A stretch of DNA of 64,000 nt from Phytohabitans rumicis (GTDB taxonomy: Bacteria; Actinomycetota; Actinomycetes; Mycobacteriales; Micromonosporaceae). Below, piece by piece: positions 32,192 to 44,376 of the stretch; position 1 is the stretch's first letter, and each line of letters starts with the position of its first letter. The position numbers and the translations under genes were made by a program. Location: positions 1,860,001-1,924,000 of the forward strand of contig NZ_BLPG01000001.1 of NCBI RefSeq assembly GCF_011764445.1, given 5' to 3'. The notes under the pieces were generated by a model. The model did no database searches. It was not told the origin of the DNA and was given only the letters and a program-made list of their open reading frames with translations.

Positions 32192-34875
32192 TCATACGGA
32201 CGACAGGGACTTTTCCACCGCCACCAGCAGCGCGGGCGCCTCCGACGCGGGCAGGCCACCACCCTGGGCCAGGTCGGGGCTGCCCCGCCACGGCCGGACA
32301 GCGCGGCCTTGACCAGGTCGGACGCCGACACGCCCCGGCCGCGGGCCGCCGCGTTCACGGCCACCACAAGGGACGCCTTGCCGCCCGCGCGGGCCGACAC
32401 CGCGACCACCGCCGGCCGAGCCGCGTCGATCTTGCCGCGGATCTCCTGCGCCAGCGTGCGTACGTCGTTGCCGCCCGCGCCCTCCGGCGCCTCGGTGCCC
32501 ACGTACGCGATGCCGCCCACGTCCCGCGCCGACGAGGCCAGCGCCGCCGCTCCACCCAGGACGAGCTGGGCGCGCAGCTTCTCCAGCTCCTTCTCGGCGT
32601 CGCGCAGCTGCGTAACGGTCTGCTCGACCCGTTCGGCCACCTGGTCGTTCGGCACCCGGTAGAGCTCCGCGAGGCGGGACACCAGCAGGTGCTCGCGCGC
32701 CAGGTAGTCGAACGCGTCGATGCCCACCAGCGCCTCGACCCGGCGTACCCCGGAACCGATCGACGACTCGGAGAGGATCTTCACGAGGCCGAGCTGGCCG
32801 GAGCGGGCCACGTGCGTACCGCCGCACAGCTCCCGGGCGTAGTCGCCGACCTCGACGACGCGCACCTCGTCGCCGTACTTCTCGCCGAAGAGCGCCATCG
32901 CGCCCAGCCGCCGCGCCTCCGCCTGCGAAGTGATGAACGCGTGCACCTCCAGGTCGCCGAGGAGCACCTCGTTGACCTGCTGCTCCACGTCGTGCAGCAC
33001 GCTCGCCGAGACCGCGCCCGGGGTGTTGAAGTCGAAGCGCAGCCGGCCCGGCGCGTTCAGCGAGCCCGCCTGGGTCGCCGTCTCGCCGAGGAAGTTACGC
33101 ATCGTCTGGTGCACCAGGTGGGTGGCCGTGTGCGACCGGGAGATCGCCTTGCGTCGCCGCACGTCGATCTCCGCGTACCCGGTCTCGCCGCTGCGGACCT
33201 CGCCACGCACGACCCGCGCCTTGTGCACGATCAGGCCGGGAATCGGCTGCTGGACGTCGTACACCTCGACCTGGCCGTCGCCGACGGTGATCAGGCCGTA
33301 GTCGGGCTGCTGGCCGCCGCCCTCGGCGTAGAACGGGGTCACGTCCAGCACCAGCTCGATCTGCTCGCCCTCGCCGGCCGCCTGCAACGGCGTACCCCCG
33401 GCGCTCAGCAGCGACCGCACCCGGGCCTCCCGGGTGACCTCCTCGTAGCCGGTGAACTGGACCGGACCGCCGTCGTCCAGCGCCCCGCGGTACGCGGACA
33501 GGTCCGCGTGGCCGGTCTTGCGCGCGTGTGCGTCGGCCTTGGCCCGGGCCCGCTGGTCGGCCATCAGCCGCCGGAAGCCCTCCTGGTCGACCTGCAGACC
33601 CTGCTCGGCCGCGATCTCCAGGGTGAGGTCGATCGGGAAGCCGTACGTGTCGTGCAACTGGAACGCCTGGTCGCCGCTCAGCGACGCCCGGCCGGCGTCC
33701 TTCGCGGACGAGATGGCCGTGTCCAGGATCGTCGTGCCCGCCCGCAGTGTGGACAGGAACGCGTCCTCCTCCGCGTACGCGTACTGGGAGATCCGCTCGA
33801 AGTCGGTCGCCAGCTCCGGGTACGACGGCGCCATGCAGTCCCGCGCCACCGGCAGCAGCAGCGGCAGCGCCGGCTCCTGCCAGCCCAGCAGCCGCATCGA
33901 CCGGATCGCCCGGCGCATGATCCGCCGCAGGACGTAGCCGCGACCCTCGTTCGACGGGGTCACCCCGTCACCGATCAGCATCAGCGCGGTACGCACGTGG
34001 TCGGCGATCACCCGCAGCCGTACGTCGTCCGGATGCGACTGGCCCGCCGCTTGACCGGAGTGGGCGCCGTACCGCTTGCCGGTCAGCTCCGCCGCGGTGT
34101 CCAGGATCGGCCGGACCTCGTCGATCTCGTACAGGTTGTCCACGCCCTGCAGCAGCGACGCGACCCGCTCCAGGCCCATGCCGGTGTCGATGTTCTTCTG
34201 CGGCAGCGGGCTGACGATCTGGAAGTCTTCCTTGCTGCGCACGTCGGTGATCTCGTACTGCATGAAGACCAGGTTCCAGAACTCCAGGAACCGGTCCTCG
34301 TCCACGTCCGGCCCGCCATCCGGCCCGTACGCGGGGCCGCGGTCCAGGTACAGCTCCGAACACGGGCCGGCCGGGCCGGGGATGCCCATGTGCCAGTAGT
34401 TGTCCTTCTTGCCCCGGCGGACGATCCGCTCCATCGGCAGGCCGACGACCTTGTGCCAGATCTCGATCGCCTCGTCGTCGTCGAGATACGCGGTCGCCCA
34501 GATCTTGTCGCCGTCCAGGCCGAAGCCGCCCGCCGACACCGGCTTGGTGGCCAGGTCCCACGCCAGCGTGATGGCGCCTTCCTTGAAGTAGTCACCGAAC
34601 GAGAAGTTGCCGTTCATCTGGAAGAACGTGCCGTGCCGCGACGTCTTGCCGACCTCGTCGATGTCCGGCGTACGGATGCACTTCTGCACGCTCGTCGCCC
34701 GCTCGAACGGCGGCGTCCGCTGCCCCAGGAAGTACGGTACGAACTGCACCATGCCCGCGTTGATGAACAGCAGGTTCGGGTCGTCGATGGCGGGCAGCGG
34801 AGCGGAGGGCACCACCGAGTGCCCGTTGGCCTCGAAGTGGGCCAGGAAGCGCCGCTTGATCTCCGCCGTCTTCAT
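32192..34875 (-). CDS. alaS: Alanyl-tRNA synthetase, one apparent frameshift near the 3' end
   Basis: Charges tRNA-Ala. The catalytic domain (residues 1-240) begins [19 protein letters not shown]. The editing domain has [17 protein letters not shown] and the metal-binding [11 protein letters not shown], and a C-terminal oligomerisation (C-Ala) domain ends the protein. The frame breaks in the C run 32283-32286. One added base gives [32 protein letters not shown] and a TGA at 32192, 894 residues in all. ATG 34875 overlaps the stop of the small gene upstream. I treat it as intact. Confidence 0.95.
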
Positions 34876-35159
34876 CTGATGGTGCCTTCCTCAGAAATGT
34901 CGTCGTAGTCGTAGTCGTTGTCGTAATCCTCGATCGCCACACCCTCGTCGAATGCGGCGTGGATCTCGCGCTCCCGCTCGGCCATGCCGTCACGGACGTC
35001 ATCCACGAAGCTACGCACGGACTCGACCAGCCCGCCAGCCGTTTCCGAGAGCGAGGCGGCGATGCCGCCGGGAGTGTAGGACTGGGCCCGTTGCGAGACC
35101 TTGCGCACGACGAGAGCGCCGACCGCGATCCCGATACCCAACCAGAGCAACCGCTTCAT
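34872..35159 (-). CDS. Small membrane-anchored protein (DUF6167-like)
   Basis: 95 residues. An N-terminal hydrophobic segment ([18 protein letters not shown]) is followed by a helical stretch and a very acidic Asp/Tyr/Glu-rich tail. ATG 35159 is preferred to ATG 35168 because the purine-rich GGAAGG lies nine bases before it. It is co-transcribed with alaS (ATGA overlap) and follows another small envelope protein. This arrangement is common in actinobacteria, but the role is unknown. Confidence 0.75.
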   Translation of the reverse strand: MKRLLWLGIGIAVGALVVRKVSQRAQSYTPGGIAASLSETAGGLVESVRSFVDDVRDGMAEREREIHAAFDEGVAIEDYDNDYDYDDISEEGTIR

Positions 35160-35203
35160 GGCTCTCATCCTTCCCCTTCTGCCTACCGTGCCGGGCGCCG
35201 GGG

Positions 35204-35674
35204 TCAGCCGCCGACCCGGCCCGACTTGCGCGCCGCGCGGGCCGACTTGCGCTGCTGCTTGAGGCTGGCCCGGACCTCGCGCTCCTCGTCGGCGTGCCGG
35301 CGCGCGGCCGTGGCGCGGCGCACGCCGTACCCGAACGCCGCGACCTTCACCAGCGGGTTGGCCGCCGCGGCGGACACCACGGTGGTCAGGTTGGCGACGT
35401 TCGCCGTCACGCTCTGGGCGTGGCCCGTCATGGTGTCGAGCTTGGCGAGCTGGACGTTCACGCCGTCCAGCGTGGTGTGCACCTGGCCCAGCGCGACGTT
35501 GACGCCCTCGACCGTGCTGTTGACGTTGCCCAGCAACGGTGCGGTCCGGTCGTTGAGGTCGTTGATCGCCCGCGTCGCGGCGTCCACTGTGTGCCGGAGC
35601 CGCAGGATCGGCACCGCCAGCACGAGCACGAGCATCAAGAACGCACCAGCCGCCACCAGCGCCGCGATCTCCAC
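35204..35674 (-). CDS. DUF948-domain membrane protein
   Basis: 156 residues. An N-terminal membrane segment (ALVAAGAFLMLVLVLAVPIL) precedes a long heptad-rich helix (about 30-100) with the DUF948 pattern of evenly spaced hydrophobic residues, then a basic tail rich in Arg/Lys/Ala. Probably a small membrane-tethered coiled coil. It precedes the alaS group on the same strand with a 44-base gap. Confidence 0.8.
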   Translation of the reverse strand: MEIAALVAAGAFLMLVLVLAVPILRLRHTVDAATRAINDLNDRTAPLLGNVNSTVEGVNVALGQVHTTLDGVNVQLAKLDTMTGHAQSVTANVANLTTVVSAAAANPLVKVAAFGYGVRRATAARRHADEEREVRASLKQQRKSARAARKSGRVGG

Positions 35675-35731
35675 TGTGTCCTCCTCATACGGCCAACGTG
35701 CAGACCCTACCGTCAGTGACGGGCGCCGGCC

Positions 35732-38700
35732 TCACGACGGGGACGGTGTCGGCTCCAGCAACGGATCGTCCGTGAAGATCGGATCCGGGTCCTCGCCGGT
35801 GAGCGACGGGTCGGTGCTCGGGCCGGACTTCACGCGGTCGTCGGCGATGGCGTTGCGCACCTTGACCGACACCACCGAGCCCTCGCACTGGCTCGGCGCC
35901 GGCGTGGCCTCCGGCGTCGGCCCGACCGTCGGTCGCTGGCCCGCCGGATCGCACGCCGGCTGGCGTACCCACAGGTCGAGGGTCAGCTCGTCACGGGTCC
36001 AGCAGGTGTAGCTGCCCTCCACCGGTGCCTCCGGGCACAGCTTGGCCGCCTTCCAGCGCTGCCAGCCGGCCTCGGCGAGCGCCGCCTCGTACACCTTGGC
36101 GGTCTCCGCCGGCCCCTGCTGCGACTGCGCGGTCCGCTCCCGGAACCGGCAGTCCACCAGGCACCACCGGCTGCCGCTCACCGCGTCCTGCACGTCGACC
36201 GCGGCCCAGCTCGGCACGTTGAGGGCGTTCAGGGAGTTCAGCACCGGGTCGCGGGTGGCCGTCCGGATTCCGAAGTAGAGCGGCAGCGCGCCCAGCACCA
36301 CCAGCGTCGCCACGACGAGCGCGACCAGGCGCCAGCGGCGCTGCTCCCGATCCTCCGCGCGCGCCGTCGGCCCCGACCGGCCGTCGAGGTCCGACTGCTC
36401 ATCGGGTACGCCGTCCAGCACGTCGACCCCGACCCCGCCCGGAACCGCCGGCCGGGTCCCCCGGATGGTGGCGTCCGGCGGGGCGACCGAGGCGCGGGCG
36501 ACCGCGACCCCATCGCCGTCCCGCCCGCCCGGCATGGCGGCGGGGCTCCCCGGCGGCACGGCCGGACTTCCCGGCGGCCCGGCAAGCGCACCCGGCGGCA
36601 TGGCCACACCCGGCGGCGTAGCGACACCCGGCGGGATGGCCACACCCGGCGCCACCATGTCGCCCGGCGGGACGGTCGCGCTCCGGCCCATCGCCGCGCC
36701 GGGCTGCATGGGTCCGGAGGGCATGGGTCCGGCTGGCCCGCCCGGCGGCGGCGGTCCGGTGGGCGGGGCGGCCGGGCTGCCCGGCGGCACCCGGCCCGGT
36801 ATGCGGCCCTGGCCCGGCAGGGGCACCGTGCCCCGTCCCGGCGGCGCCGGCGGCGCGACCGGAGCGGCGGCGGACGCCCGCGCGGGCCCGGCCATCCCCG
36901 GTCCACCCGCGGCTCCCGGTCCGCCCGGTCCGTCAAAGCCCCCGGTCCGCTTCTTCCGCCAGGCGCCCCAGGTCCGTCAAAACCACCCGGCCCGCTACGC
37001 CCGCCGGGCGCCCCCGGCCCCTCGAAACCACCCGGCCCGCTACGCCCGCCGGGCGCCCCCGGCCCGTCAAAGCCACCCGGTGCACCGCGGCCGGGTGCCC
37101 CAGGCCCGTCAAAACCGCCCGGCCCGCCCGGTGCCGCCGGGCCGCCAGGTCCACCTCGTCCGCCCGGTGCGCCGGGTCCGCCTCCGCCCGCTGCCCCGGG
37201 TCCGGCGAGTGCGCCAGGTGCGCCGAGTCCGCCAGGTCCGCCCGGCACGCCGGCCCGGCCGCGACCGCCGGAGGCGCCGGGCCGGCCCGGTCCGTCGAAC
37301 CCGCCAGGCGCCGCAGGTCCCGCGGGCACGCCCGGACCACCAGGTGCGCCCAGCCCGCCCGGCTCGGCGGGTGGACGGCCGGGGCGGGCGGCCCCACGGG
37401 AACGCCCTTGGCCGGCCGGCGGCACCGCGCCCTGCCGGCCGGGTACGACGGGCGGTGCGACCGGGGCGGATCGGGCCACGGACGGGATCGAGCCGGAGTC
37501 TTCGTCGGGGCCGCGTACTCCGCGTACCCCCATCGGGTCGTCGGGGAAGGGGCGTCCCGGGGCCGCTCGACCGGCGCGCGGACGTCCGCCACCGGGCCCG
37601 GCCGGGCCCTCGTCCGGCCCACCCGGGCCGGCCGGTCCGTGGGCGCCGCGCGGCCCGCCCAGTTCGGCTGCTTCGCGTGGCAGGCCCGGCCCATCGGGAC
37701 CCGCCGGTCCGCCCGGCCCACCCTGCCGGCGTCCGCGGCCCGGCCCGCCGCCGGGGACACCGCGGGCGCCCGGACCGGCGAGGTCACCGGTCCCGCCGGG
37801 GTCGCCCGGGCCGGCGGGAACGCCTCGCCCGGCCGGTCCACCGCGGCGGCGCTGCGTCATCTGCTCGTCCGGGTACTGCCGGCCACCGGCGGGCGGCTGC
37901 CCCGGCATCGGCGTGCGTGGCGGCGGGGCACCGGGCCCGGCCAGCTGCCCGTCGCGTTCGGCCCAGTCCGACGGCCGGGCCTGGTCGGCGCCGTCGGCCG
38001 GCGCTGCGGTGTCCACCCACCGGGCGCGGGCACCCCCGCCGGCCTGGTCGCTCCGGCCCTGGCGCGGACCGCCGGACCGGGCCCGGCGGCTGCCGCGGCT
38101 GCTCACGGTCGGGTCGGCGGAGTCGACCGGGCCGGCGCCGGCCACCGCCTCGGGCGCGCTGTCGGTGCGGCTCGGCAGGTTCGGTGCGGCGCCGGCGACC
38201 GGGAGGTCGGGGGCGGCCGCGACGGGGACCTCGGGAGCGTTGCCGGACATGGGCACCACCGGCTCCGCCGGCCGCGCCGACCCGAACGGCGGCGGGCCAC
38301 CCGGCGGCTGCGGCCCACGCGGCGGCGGGCCCATCGACGGCTCAGGCCCACGCGACGGTGCGCCCATCGACGGCTCGGGCCCACGCGGCGGCGGGCCCAT
38401 CGACGGCTCGGGGCCGCGCGACGGCGGGCCCATCGACGGCTCGGGGCCGCGCGACGGCGGGCCCATCGACGGCTCGGGGCCGCGCGACGGTGCGCCCAGG
38501 GGCGGCTCGGCGCCGCGTGGCAGCGGCGGTCCGCTCGGGCTCGCACCGCGCCGGACCGTGGTGACCTCGCCGTGCCGCGGCGGGACGGGGTCGGCGGGCC
38601 GAACCGCGGGCGGCTCGGCGTGCCGGGAGAGCGGCTGGTCGCCGTGCCGGCCGGCCGAAGGGTCGCCGTGGCGCGGACCGGGGTCGCCGGGGTGGACCGG

Positions 38701-39801
38701 GGCCGGCTCGCCACGCCGCGTGGCCGGCGGCTCGCCGTGGCGCGCGGGCATCGGCTCGCCATGGCGCGCGGCCGGTTCGCCGTGGCGCGACGGGACCGGC
38801 TCGCCGTGCCGGGGCGCGGGCGGCTCGCCGTGCGACGCCGGGATCGGCTCACCGTGGCGGGGCGGCATCGCGTCGCCGAAGCGCGGGGGCCCGGGGTCGC
38901 CGTGCCGGGGCGGGAGCGGGTCGCCGTGCCGGGCGGCGGGCGGCTCACCATGCCGGCCGGCCGAAGGGTCACCGTGGCGCGCCGGACCCGGCTCAGTGTG
39001 GCGGGACGGGAGCGGCTCGCCGTACCGGACCGGCTCGCCGTGGCGCGGCGGCCCCGCCTCCGGGGGCGCGGAATGCCGGGAGTGCGGTGGTTCACCGCCG
39101 GGCGGCGTGAAGCGCGACCCGGGTCCCGCCACGACCGGCGGGCCACCGTCGTGCCGCGGCGGTACGGGCGGACCGCCCTCGTGGCGGCCCACGGCGCCGC
39201 CCTCGTGCCGCCCCACCGGGCCCGGTCCACCGGAACGGCGGCCGGGCGGCGGGGTCGAGTCCATCCCGGACGGGCCGCCGGGGATGACGGGCGGCCCACC
39301 GGGAACGACCGGCGGGCCGGCGACCACTGGCGGGCCGGCGACGACCGGCGGGCCACCGTCGTGCCGCCCCGGACCGCCGGAACCGCGCCCGGGAGGTGGC
39401 GGCGTCGACGTATCGGCACCGGGCCGTCGCCCCGGTGGTGGCGGCGTCGACGCATCCACACCAGGTCGTCGCCCCGGAGGTGGGGGCGTCGAGGCCGACG
39501 TTTCCGGGCGGCGTCCGGAGGGCAGCGGGGTCGCGGGGCCCGCGCCGGGCGGGGGCGGGGTCGACGTGTCGGGGCGGCGGGGCGGCGCCGGGGTCCCCGG
39601 CCAGCCCTCCTCCGCCGCCTCGTCGTCGGCGGTGGGCAGCTTGGCGTACGCGGCGGCGCCCGGCCCGTCGGCACCGGGCCCGATGGCGGAGCGGTCCTGC
39701 TTGGCCGTACGCAGGTCGTCCAGCCAGCCGGTCTCCTCGCCGCTGACCTGCTCCTCGGCGGGTGGTTCCTCGCCCTTGCCCTTTCCCCACCGCTTCACCA
39801 T
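35732..39801 (-). CDS. Giant Pro/Gly/His-repeat membrane protein, one apparent frameshift
   Basis: About 1356 residues once a base is restored in the C run 36939-36943 (4070 bases plus one is divisible by three). The start [12 protein letters not shown] leads a long cytoplasmic low-complexity part. In order it has PPPGRRP repeats, roughly twenty RHGEP/RHGDP-type repeats (38570-39060), [11 protein letters not shown] repeats (38320-38500), and collagen-like [13 protein letters not shown] repeats (36930-37350). Then come one membrane segment ([21 protein letters not shown]) and a 170-residue outer domain with at least seven Cys. No enzyme domain. It could be a membrane scaffold or surface-linked polymer; function unknown. 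Confidence 0.7.
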
Positions 39802-39840
39802 CGCGCCTCGCCCCGCCGAGCGGCGCACGCAGTAGCCGAC

Positions 39841-41213
39841 CTAAGCATCCTCACCTCGCACGATCCGGCGAAGTACGGGGAGGCGGGCGGCGACGGCCCG
39901 CTCCGATCCGTGCTCGCCGGGCCGGTAGTAGTCGGTGCCGGCCAGGTCGTCCGGCGGGTACTGCTGGGTGACGACCCCCGCGGGTCATCGTGGGGATAGC
40001 GGTATCCGGTGCCGTGCCCCAGCCCTCGGGACCCGGGGTAGTGCGAGTCACGCAGATGGCGTGGCACGGCCCCGCCCCGCCCGGCCCGTACGTCGGCGAC
40101 CGCCGCGCCGATCGCCGTGGTGGCCGAGTTGGACTTCGGCGCGGTGGCCAGGTGGATCACGGCCTGGGCCAGGTTGAGCTGCGCCTCGGGCAGCCCCACG
40201 TACTCGACCGCGTGGGCGGCGGCGGTCGCCACCGACAGGGCGCTCGGGTCGGCCATGCCCACGTCTTCGCTGGCGAAGATGACAATGCGGCGGGCGATGA
40301 ACCGGGCGTCCTCGCCCGCCACCAGCATCCGGGCCAGCCAGTGCAGGGCCGCGTCGACGTCCGAGCCGCGCATGCTCTTGATGAACGCGCTGGTCACGTC
40401 GTAGTGGGCGTCGCGGTCGTAGCGGACGGCGGCGACGTCGACCGCCTGCTCGGCCGTGGACAGGTCGATCTCGGTGGCCTCACGGGCCTTCGCCGAGGAG
40501 GCGGCCGCCTCCAGCGCCGTGAGCGCCTTGCGTACGTCGCCGCCCGCTAGGCGTACCAGATGATCCTCGGCGTCCGGCGAAAGGGTGACGGCCGCGCCGA
40601 GCCCGCGCTCGTCGGTGATCGCGCGCCGGACGAGCAGCCGCACCGCGGTCTCGTCGAGCGGTTGCAGGGTGAGCAGCACGCACCGGGACAGCAGCGGTGA
40701 AATGACCGAGAAGTACGGGTTTTCGGTGGTGGCCGCGAGCAGCGTGACCGTGCGGTCCTCGACCGCGGCGAGCAGCGAGTCCTGCTGGGTCTTGCTGAAG
40801 CGGTGCACCTCGTCGATGAAGAGCACGGTCGGCGGGCCGCCCGCCCGGCGCTCCCGCCGTGCCGTGTCGATCACCGCCCGTACGTCCTTGACGCCGGCCG
40901 ACAGCGCGGACATCGCCACGAACCGCCGGTCGGTCGCCGCGGCGACCAGGTGCGCGATCGTGGTCTTGCCGCTGCCGGGCGGGCCCCACAGGATCACCGA
41001 CATCGGCGTGGACCCGCCCACGAGCTGCCGCAACGGCGCACCGGGCGCGAGCAGATGGTCCTGGCCGACCAGCTCGTCGATGGTGGCGGGGCGCATCCGC
41101 ACCGGCAGCGGGGAGTCGGCGCCCGGCGGGCTGAAGCCGCCGACGGCACCGCTCCCGGCCGGTGCGGTGCGCACGCCACTGTCGGCGAGCGAGAACAGGC
41201 CGTCGGTCTCCAT
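39841..41213 (-). CDS. rarA: Replication-associated recombination protein A, one apparent frameshift
   Basis: AAA+ ATPase of the clamp-loader family that acts at stalled forks (MgsA/RarA). Walker [14 protein letters not shown] is near residue 78, Walker [17 protein letters not shown] near 130, sensor [11 protein letters not shown] near 158, and a C-terminal tetramerisation domain with [14 protein letters not shown]. The end is out of frame. One base added in the C run 39975-39979 yields [16 protein letters not shown] and a TAG at 39841, about 457 residues. ATG 41213 is chosen; TTG codons precede it. Confidence 0.93.
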
Positions 41214-41238
41214 CAACAAAGACAGTACCGGCCGGCGC

Positions 41239-41451
41239 TCACCCCCGGCCGGGACGGCGGCCGCGATACCATCTACCGCCGCCGCCCGTGGTGCCGCCGC
41301 GCCCGACGCCGGCGAAGTACAGGGCCAGCAGGAACAGCCCGATCAGCACCAGCGTGTTCCAGTTGAACAGGTCCGGTGCGCCCATATCGGTGTCGAGCAG
41401 GTCGAGTAGCAGGGCGAAGCCGAAGACAGCCGCCGCGACGATGGCGAGCAT
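41239..41451 (-). CDS. Small hydrophobic membrane protein
   Basis: 70 residues with two hydrophobic segments ([18 protein letters not shown] and [17 protein letters not shown]), followed by a Gly/Arg-rich tail. It lies alone between aspS and rarA on the same strand. Hydrophobic organisation and reading direction support it as real. No family I can name. Confidence 0.6.
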   Translation of the reverse strand: MLAIVAAAVFGFALLLDLLDTDMGAPDLFNWNTLVLIGLFLLALYFAGVGRGGTTGGGGRWYRGRRPGRG

Positions 41452-41509
41452 GAGGTCCTCCTATGTGTCGGGGGGACCTCGATATACCCCACGCGCCGCT
41501 ACGCCACGC

Positions 41510-43282
41510 CTAGGCCGCCGGCGGCGGCGAGGACTTGGGCTTGGCGTCGACGCCGGCCTCGGTCCGCTGCTGCGGGGTGATCGGGGTCGGCGCGCCGGTG
41601 AGCGGGTCGTAGCCGCCGCGGGTCTTCGGGAACGCGATGACCTCGCGGATCGACTCGGCCCCGGCCAGCAGCATGCACACCCGGTCCCAGCCGAACGCGA
41701 TGCCGGCGTGCGGCGGCGGGCCGTACTTGAACGCCTCCAGCAGGAAGCCGAACTTGTCGTTGGCCTCGTCCGGCGTGATGCCCAGCAGGTCGAACACCCG
41801 GCGCTGCACGTCGCCCCGGTGGATACGGACCGAGCCGCCGCCGATCTCGTTGCCGTTGCAGACGATGTCGTACGCGTACGCCAGGGCCTCGTCGGGCGCC
41901 TGCTCGAACCGGTCCATCCACTCCTCGTTGGGCGAGGTGAACGGGTGGTGCACCGCCGTCCAGCCGCCCTCCTCGGTGGCCTCGAACATCGGCGCGTCGA
42001 CCACCCAGCAGAACGCCCAGGCGTCCTCATCGGCCAGGCCGGCGCGCTTGGCGATCTCGATCCGGGCCGCGCCGAGCAGCTCCTGGGCGCCGCGCCGGTC
42101 GACGCCGGCGGCGAAGAAGACCGCGTCGCCGGGCTTGGCTCCCACCGCGTCGGCGAGCCCGGCCAGGTGCGCCTCGCTCAGGTTCTTGGCGACCGGGCCG
42201 CGGGCCTCACCGGTCTCCGCGTCCAGCACCACGTACGCCAGGCCGCGCGCCCCGCGCGCCTTGGCCCAGTCCTGCCAGCCGTCGAGCTCCTTGCGGCTCT
42301 GCCCGGCCCCGCCCGGCATGACGACCGCGCCGACGTACCCGCCGGCCTCGATCGCGCCCGCGAACACCCGGAACTCGGTGCCGCGCAGGTAGTCGCTCAG
42401 GTCGGTCAGCTCGACGCCGTACCGCAGGTCGGGCTTGTCCGAGCCGTACCGGGACATGGCGTCGTGCCAGGTGATCCGCGGGATCGGCCCGCTGATCTCG
42501 TGGCCGGCCAGGTCCTGCCACAGCGCGCGCACGATCGACTCGCCCAGCTCGATCACGTCGTCCTGGGTGACGAACGACATCTCGATGTCGAGCTGCGTGA
42601 ACTCCGGCTGCCGGTCGGCCCGGAAGTCCTCGTCCCGGTAGCAGCGGGCGATCTGGTAGTACCGCTCCATCCCGGCGACCATCAGCAGCTGCTTGAACAG
42701 CTGCGGGGACTGCGGCAGGGCGTACCAGGTGCCGGGCTGCAGCCGGACCGGCACCAGGAAGTCGCGCGCGCCCTCCGGCGTGGACCGGGTCAGCGTCGGC
42801 GTCTCGATCTCCAGGAAGTCGCGCTCGTGCAGCACCGTACGGGCGATCTGGTTGGCCCGCGAGCGCAGCCGGACCGCCCGCGCCGGGCCGGACCGGCGCA
42901 GGTCCAGGTAGCGGTACTTGAGCCGGACGTCGTCGCCCGCGTCGACGTGGTCGTCGACCGGCAGCGGCAGCGGCGCCGCCTCGGACAGGATCTCCAGGGT
43001 GGCCGCGTTGACCTCGACCTCGCCGGTGGGCAGCTCGGGGTTCTCGTTGCCGGCCGGGCGGCGCTCGACCGCGCCGGTCACCACGACGCAGAACTCGTTC
43101 CGCAGCGCGTGCGCGACCAGCATGTCTTCCCGGAAGACCACCTGGACCACGCCGGACGCGTCGCGCAGGTCGACGAAGATGACGCCCCCGTGGTCGCGCC
43201 GGCGGGCCACCCACCCGGCGAGCGTCACCGTCGTGCCGGCGTCCGCGGCGCGCAGGCTTCCGGCGTCATGGGTACGGATCAC
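41510..43282 (-). CDS. aspS: Aspartyl-tRNA synthetase
   Basis: 590 residues, intact. The N-terminal OB-fold anticodon domain ([32 protein letters not shown]) is followed by the class II catalytic core with [31 protein letters not shown], the bacterial GAD insertion, and motif 3 [13 protein letters not shown]. Whether it is discriminating cannot be told from sequence alone. A Pro/Ala-rich short tail ends the protein. Same strand as rarA, which lies downstream. Confidence 0.97.
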   Translation of the reverse strand: MIRTHDAGSLRAADAGTTVTLAGWVARRRDHGGVIFVDLRDASGVVQVVFREDMLVAHALRNEFCVVVTGAVERRPAGNENPELPTGEVEVNAATLEILSEAAPLPLPVDDHVDAGDDVRLKYRYLDLRRSGPARAVRLRSRANQIARTVLHERDFLEIETPTLTRSTPEGARDFLVPVRLQPGTWYALPQSPQLFKQLLMVAGMERYYQIARCYRDEDFRADRQPEFTQLDIEMSFVTQDDVIELGESIVRALWQDLAGHEISGPIPRITWHDAMSRYGSDKPDLRYGVELTDLSDYLRGTEFRVFAGAIEAGGYVGAVVMPGGAGQSRKELDGWQDWAKARGARGLAYVVLDAETGEARGPVAKNLSEAHLAGLADAVGAKPGDAVFFAAGVDRRGAQELLGAARIEIAKRAGLADEDAWAFCWVVDAPMFEATEEGGWTAVHHPFTSPNEEWMDRFEQAPDEALAYAYDIVCNGNEIGGGSVRIHRGDVQRRVFDLLGITPDEANDKFGFLLEAFKYGPPPHAGIAFGWDRVCMLLAGAESIREVIAFPKTRGGYDPLTGAPTPITPQQRTEAGVDAKPKSSPPPAA

Positions 43283-43359
43283 GGGTACATCTCCTTCATC
43301 TGGGTATCCGCGGACATTCTGTCAGCATTACCCGGCAGCGCCGATGCCACCCGCCCTGG

Positions 43360-44280
43360 TTAGCGCGGGATGTTCCAGGCCCGCGACCTGATCGTGACCG
43401 CGCCGTCGTCCGCGACCCCCGTGATCTCCACCAGCACCAGGCGCTGGTTGTCACCGCGCTCCTGGGCCGCCTCGAACGAGGTCGTCAGGCAGATCGCGGT
43501 GCCCTTGCGCGCCGGCACCGGCGCCTCGCCGAGCGGCGACGTGCGGATGGCCTCGGCGCAGTCATGCGGGGTCCGCCCCGGGCTGGCCGACGTACTGCCC
43601 TCCACACCGCTCCACAGCTTCAGGAAGGACGGCCCGCTGCAGGAGGTGTTCAGCACGAGGTCGGCGCCGGCGCTGCCGACGTTGGCCCGCGGCTCATCGA
43701 GGTCGGCGTACATCTGGTCGCTGCAATTGGTCGTCTTCAGCGTCAGCGTCTCACTGTCGTACTTGACGGTGTAGACCGTGCGCTCGTCGAGCGGCGGCGC
43801 GCCGGTCCCGCTGGGCGTACCGGGATCGACCGGGGCGTCGGTGGGCGCCGCGTCCGCGGGCGCCGCGTCCGACGGTGGCGCGGCGGACACCGGCAGCGGC
43901 TGCGTGGCCCCCGGGGCCGTCCCGCTCCCGCCGGCGAGCGCGAACTGCTTCGCGTCCGCCGCCTGGTCCACGGCCCGCCACGCGGCCATCAGCGAGCCCA
44001 GCGCGACCAGCAGCGCCAGCACCGCCACGCCGAGGGCGACGAGCGTCATCCGGGACCGCCCGCCCGGCGGCGCCGGCGGCACCGAGAAGGGCACCGCCGG
44101 GGACGACAGCGGGGCGGACAGGATCGGCGGTGGCGCCGGTGGTGGGGGCGGCGTCGCGCGGCCCTGCGGCGGCGCCGGCGGGAACGGCGGGTACGCGCCC
44201 GGCGGCGACATCGGCGCGGTGGGAATCATCGCGGGCGGGCGGGGCGGGGGTACCGGGGAATTCGGGTCTGGTGCGGTCAC
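43360..44280 (-). CDS. Proline-rich single-pass membrane protein with Cys-containing outer domain
   Basis: 306 residues from GTG 44280. The cytoplasmic N-terminus is almost entirely Pro/Ala/Gly (residues 1-80). One membrane segment (MTLVALGVAVLALLVALGSLMAAW) follows, then a Ser/Ala/Pro linker and an outer domain of about 150 residues with four or more Cys (TTNCSDQMYADLDEP, LNTSCSGPS, HDCAEAI, TAICLTTSF). The layout mirrors the giant protein at 35732-39801, suggesting related membrane roles. Divergent from the gene at 44377. Function unknown. Confidence 0.7.
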   Translation of the reverse strand: MTAPDPNSPVPPPRPPAMIPTAPMSPPGAYPPFPPAPPQGRATPPPPPAPPPILSAPLSSPAVPFSVPPAPPGGRSRMTLVALGVAVLALLVALGSLMAAWRAVDQAADAKQFALAGGSGTAPGATQPLPVSAAPPSDAAPADAAPTDAPVDPGTPSGTGAPPLDERTVYTVKYDSETLTLKTTNCSDQMYADLDEPRANVGSAGADLVLNTSCSGPSFLKLWSGVEGSTSASPGRTPHDCAEAIRTSPLGEAPVPARKGTAICLTTSFEAAQERGDNQRLVLVEITGVADDGAVTIRSRAWNIPR

Positions 44281-44376
44281 GGCGCATTTATCGCAGACGA
44301 ACGCAGCGCCCACTGTCGCTTTTCCGTCCACGATCGAGTGATGACCAATTCGACCGGATCCCGATAATGGGAAACC

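Noticed and set aside
36465-39999. Several long plus-strand frames opposite the Pro/Gly-rich gene
   Set aside because: Arg/Gly/Ala shadow translations of repeats. The minus-strand frame has a proper start, a membrane helix and a Cys domain.
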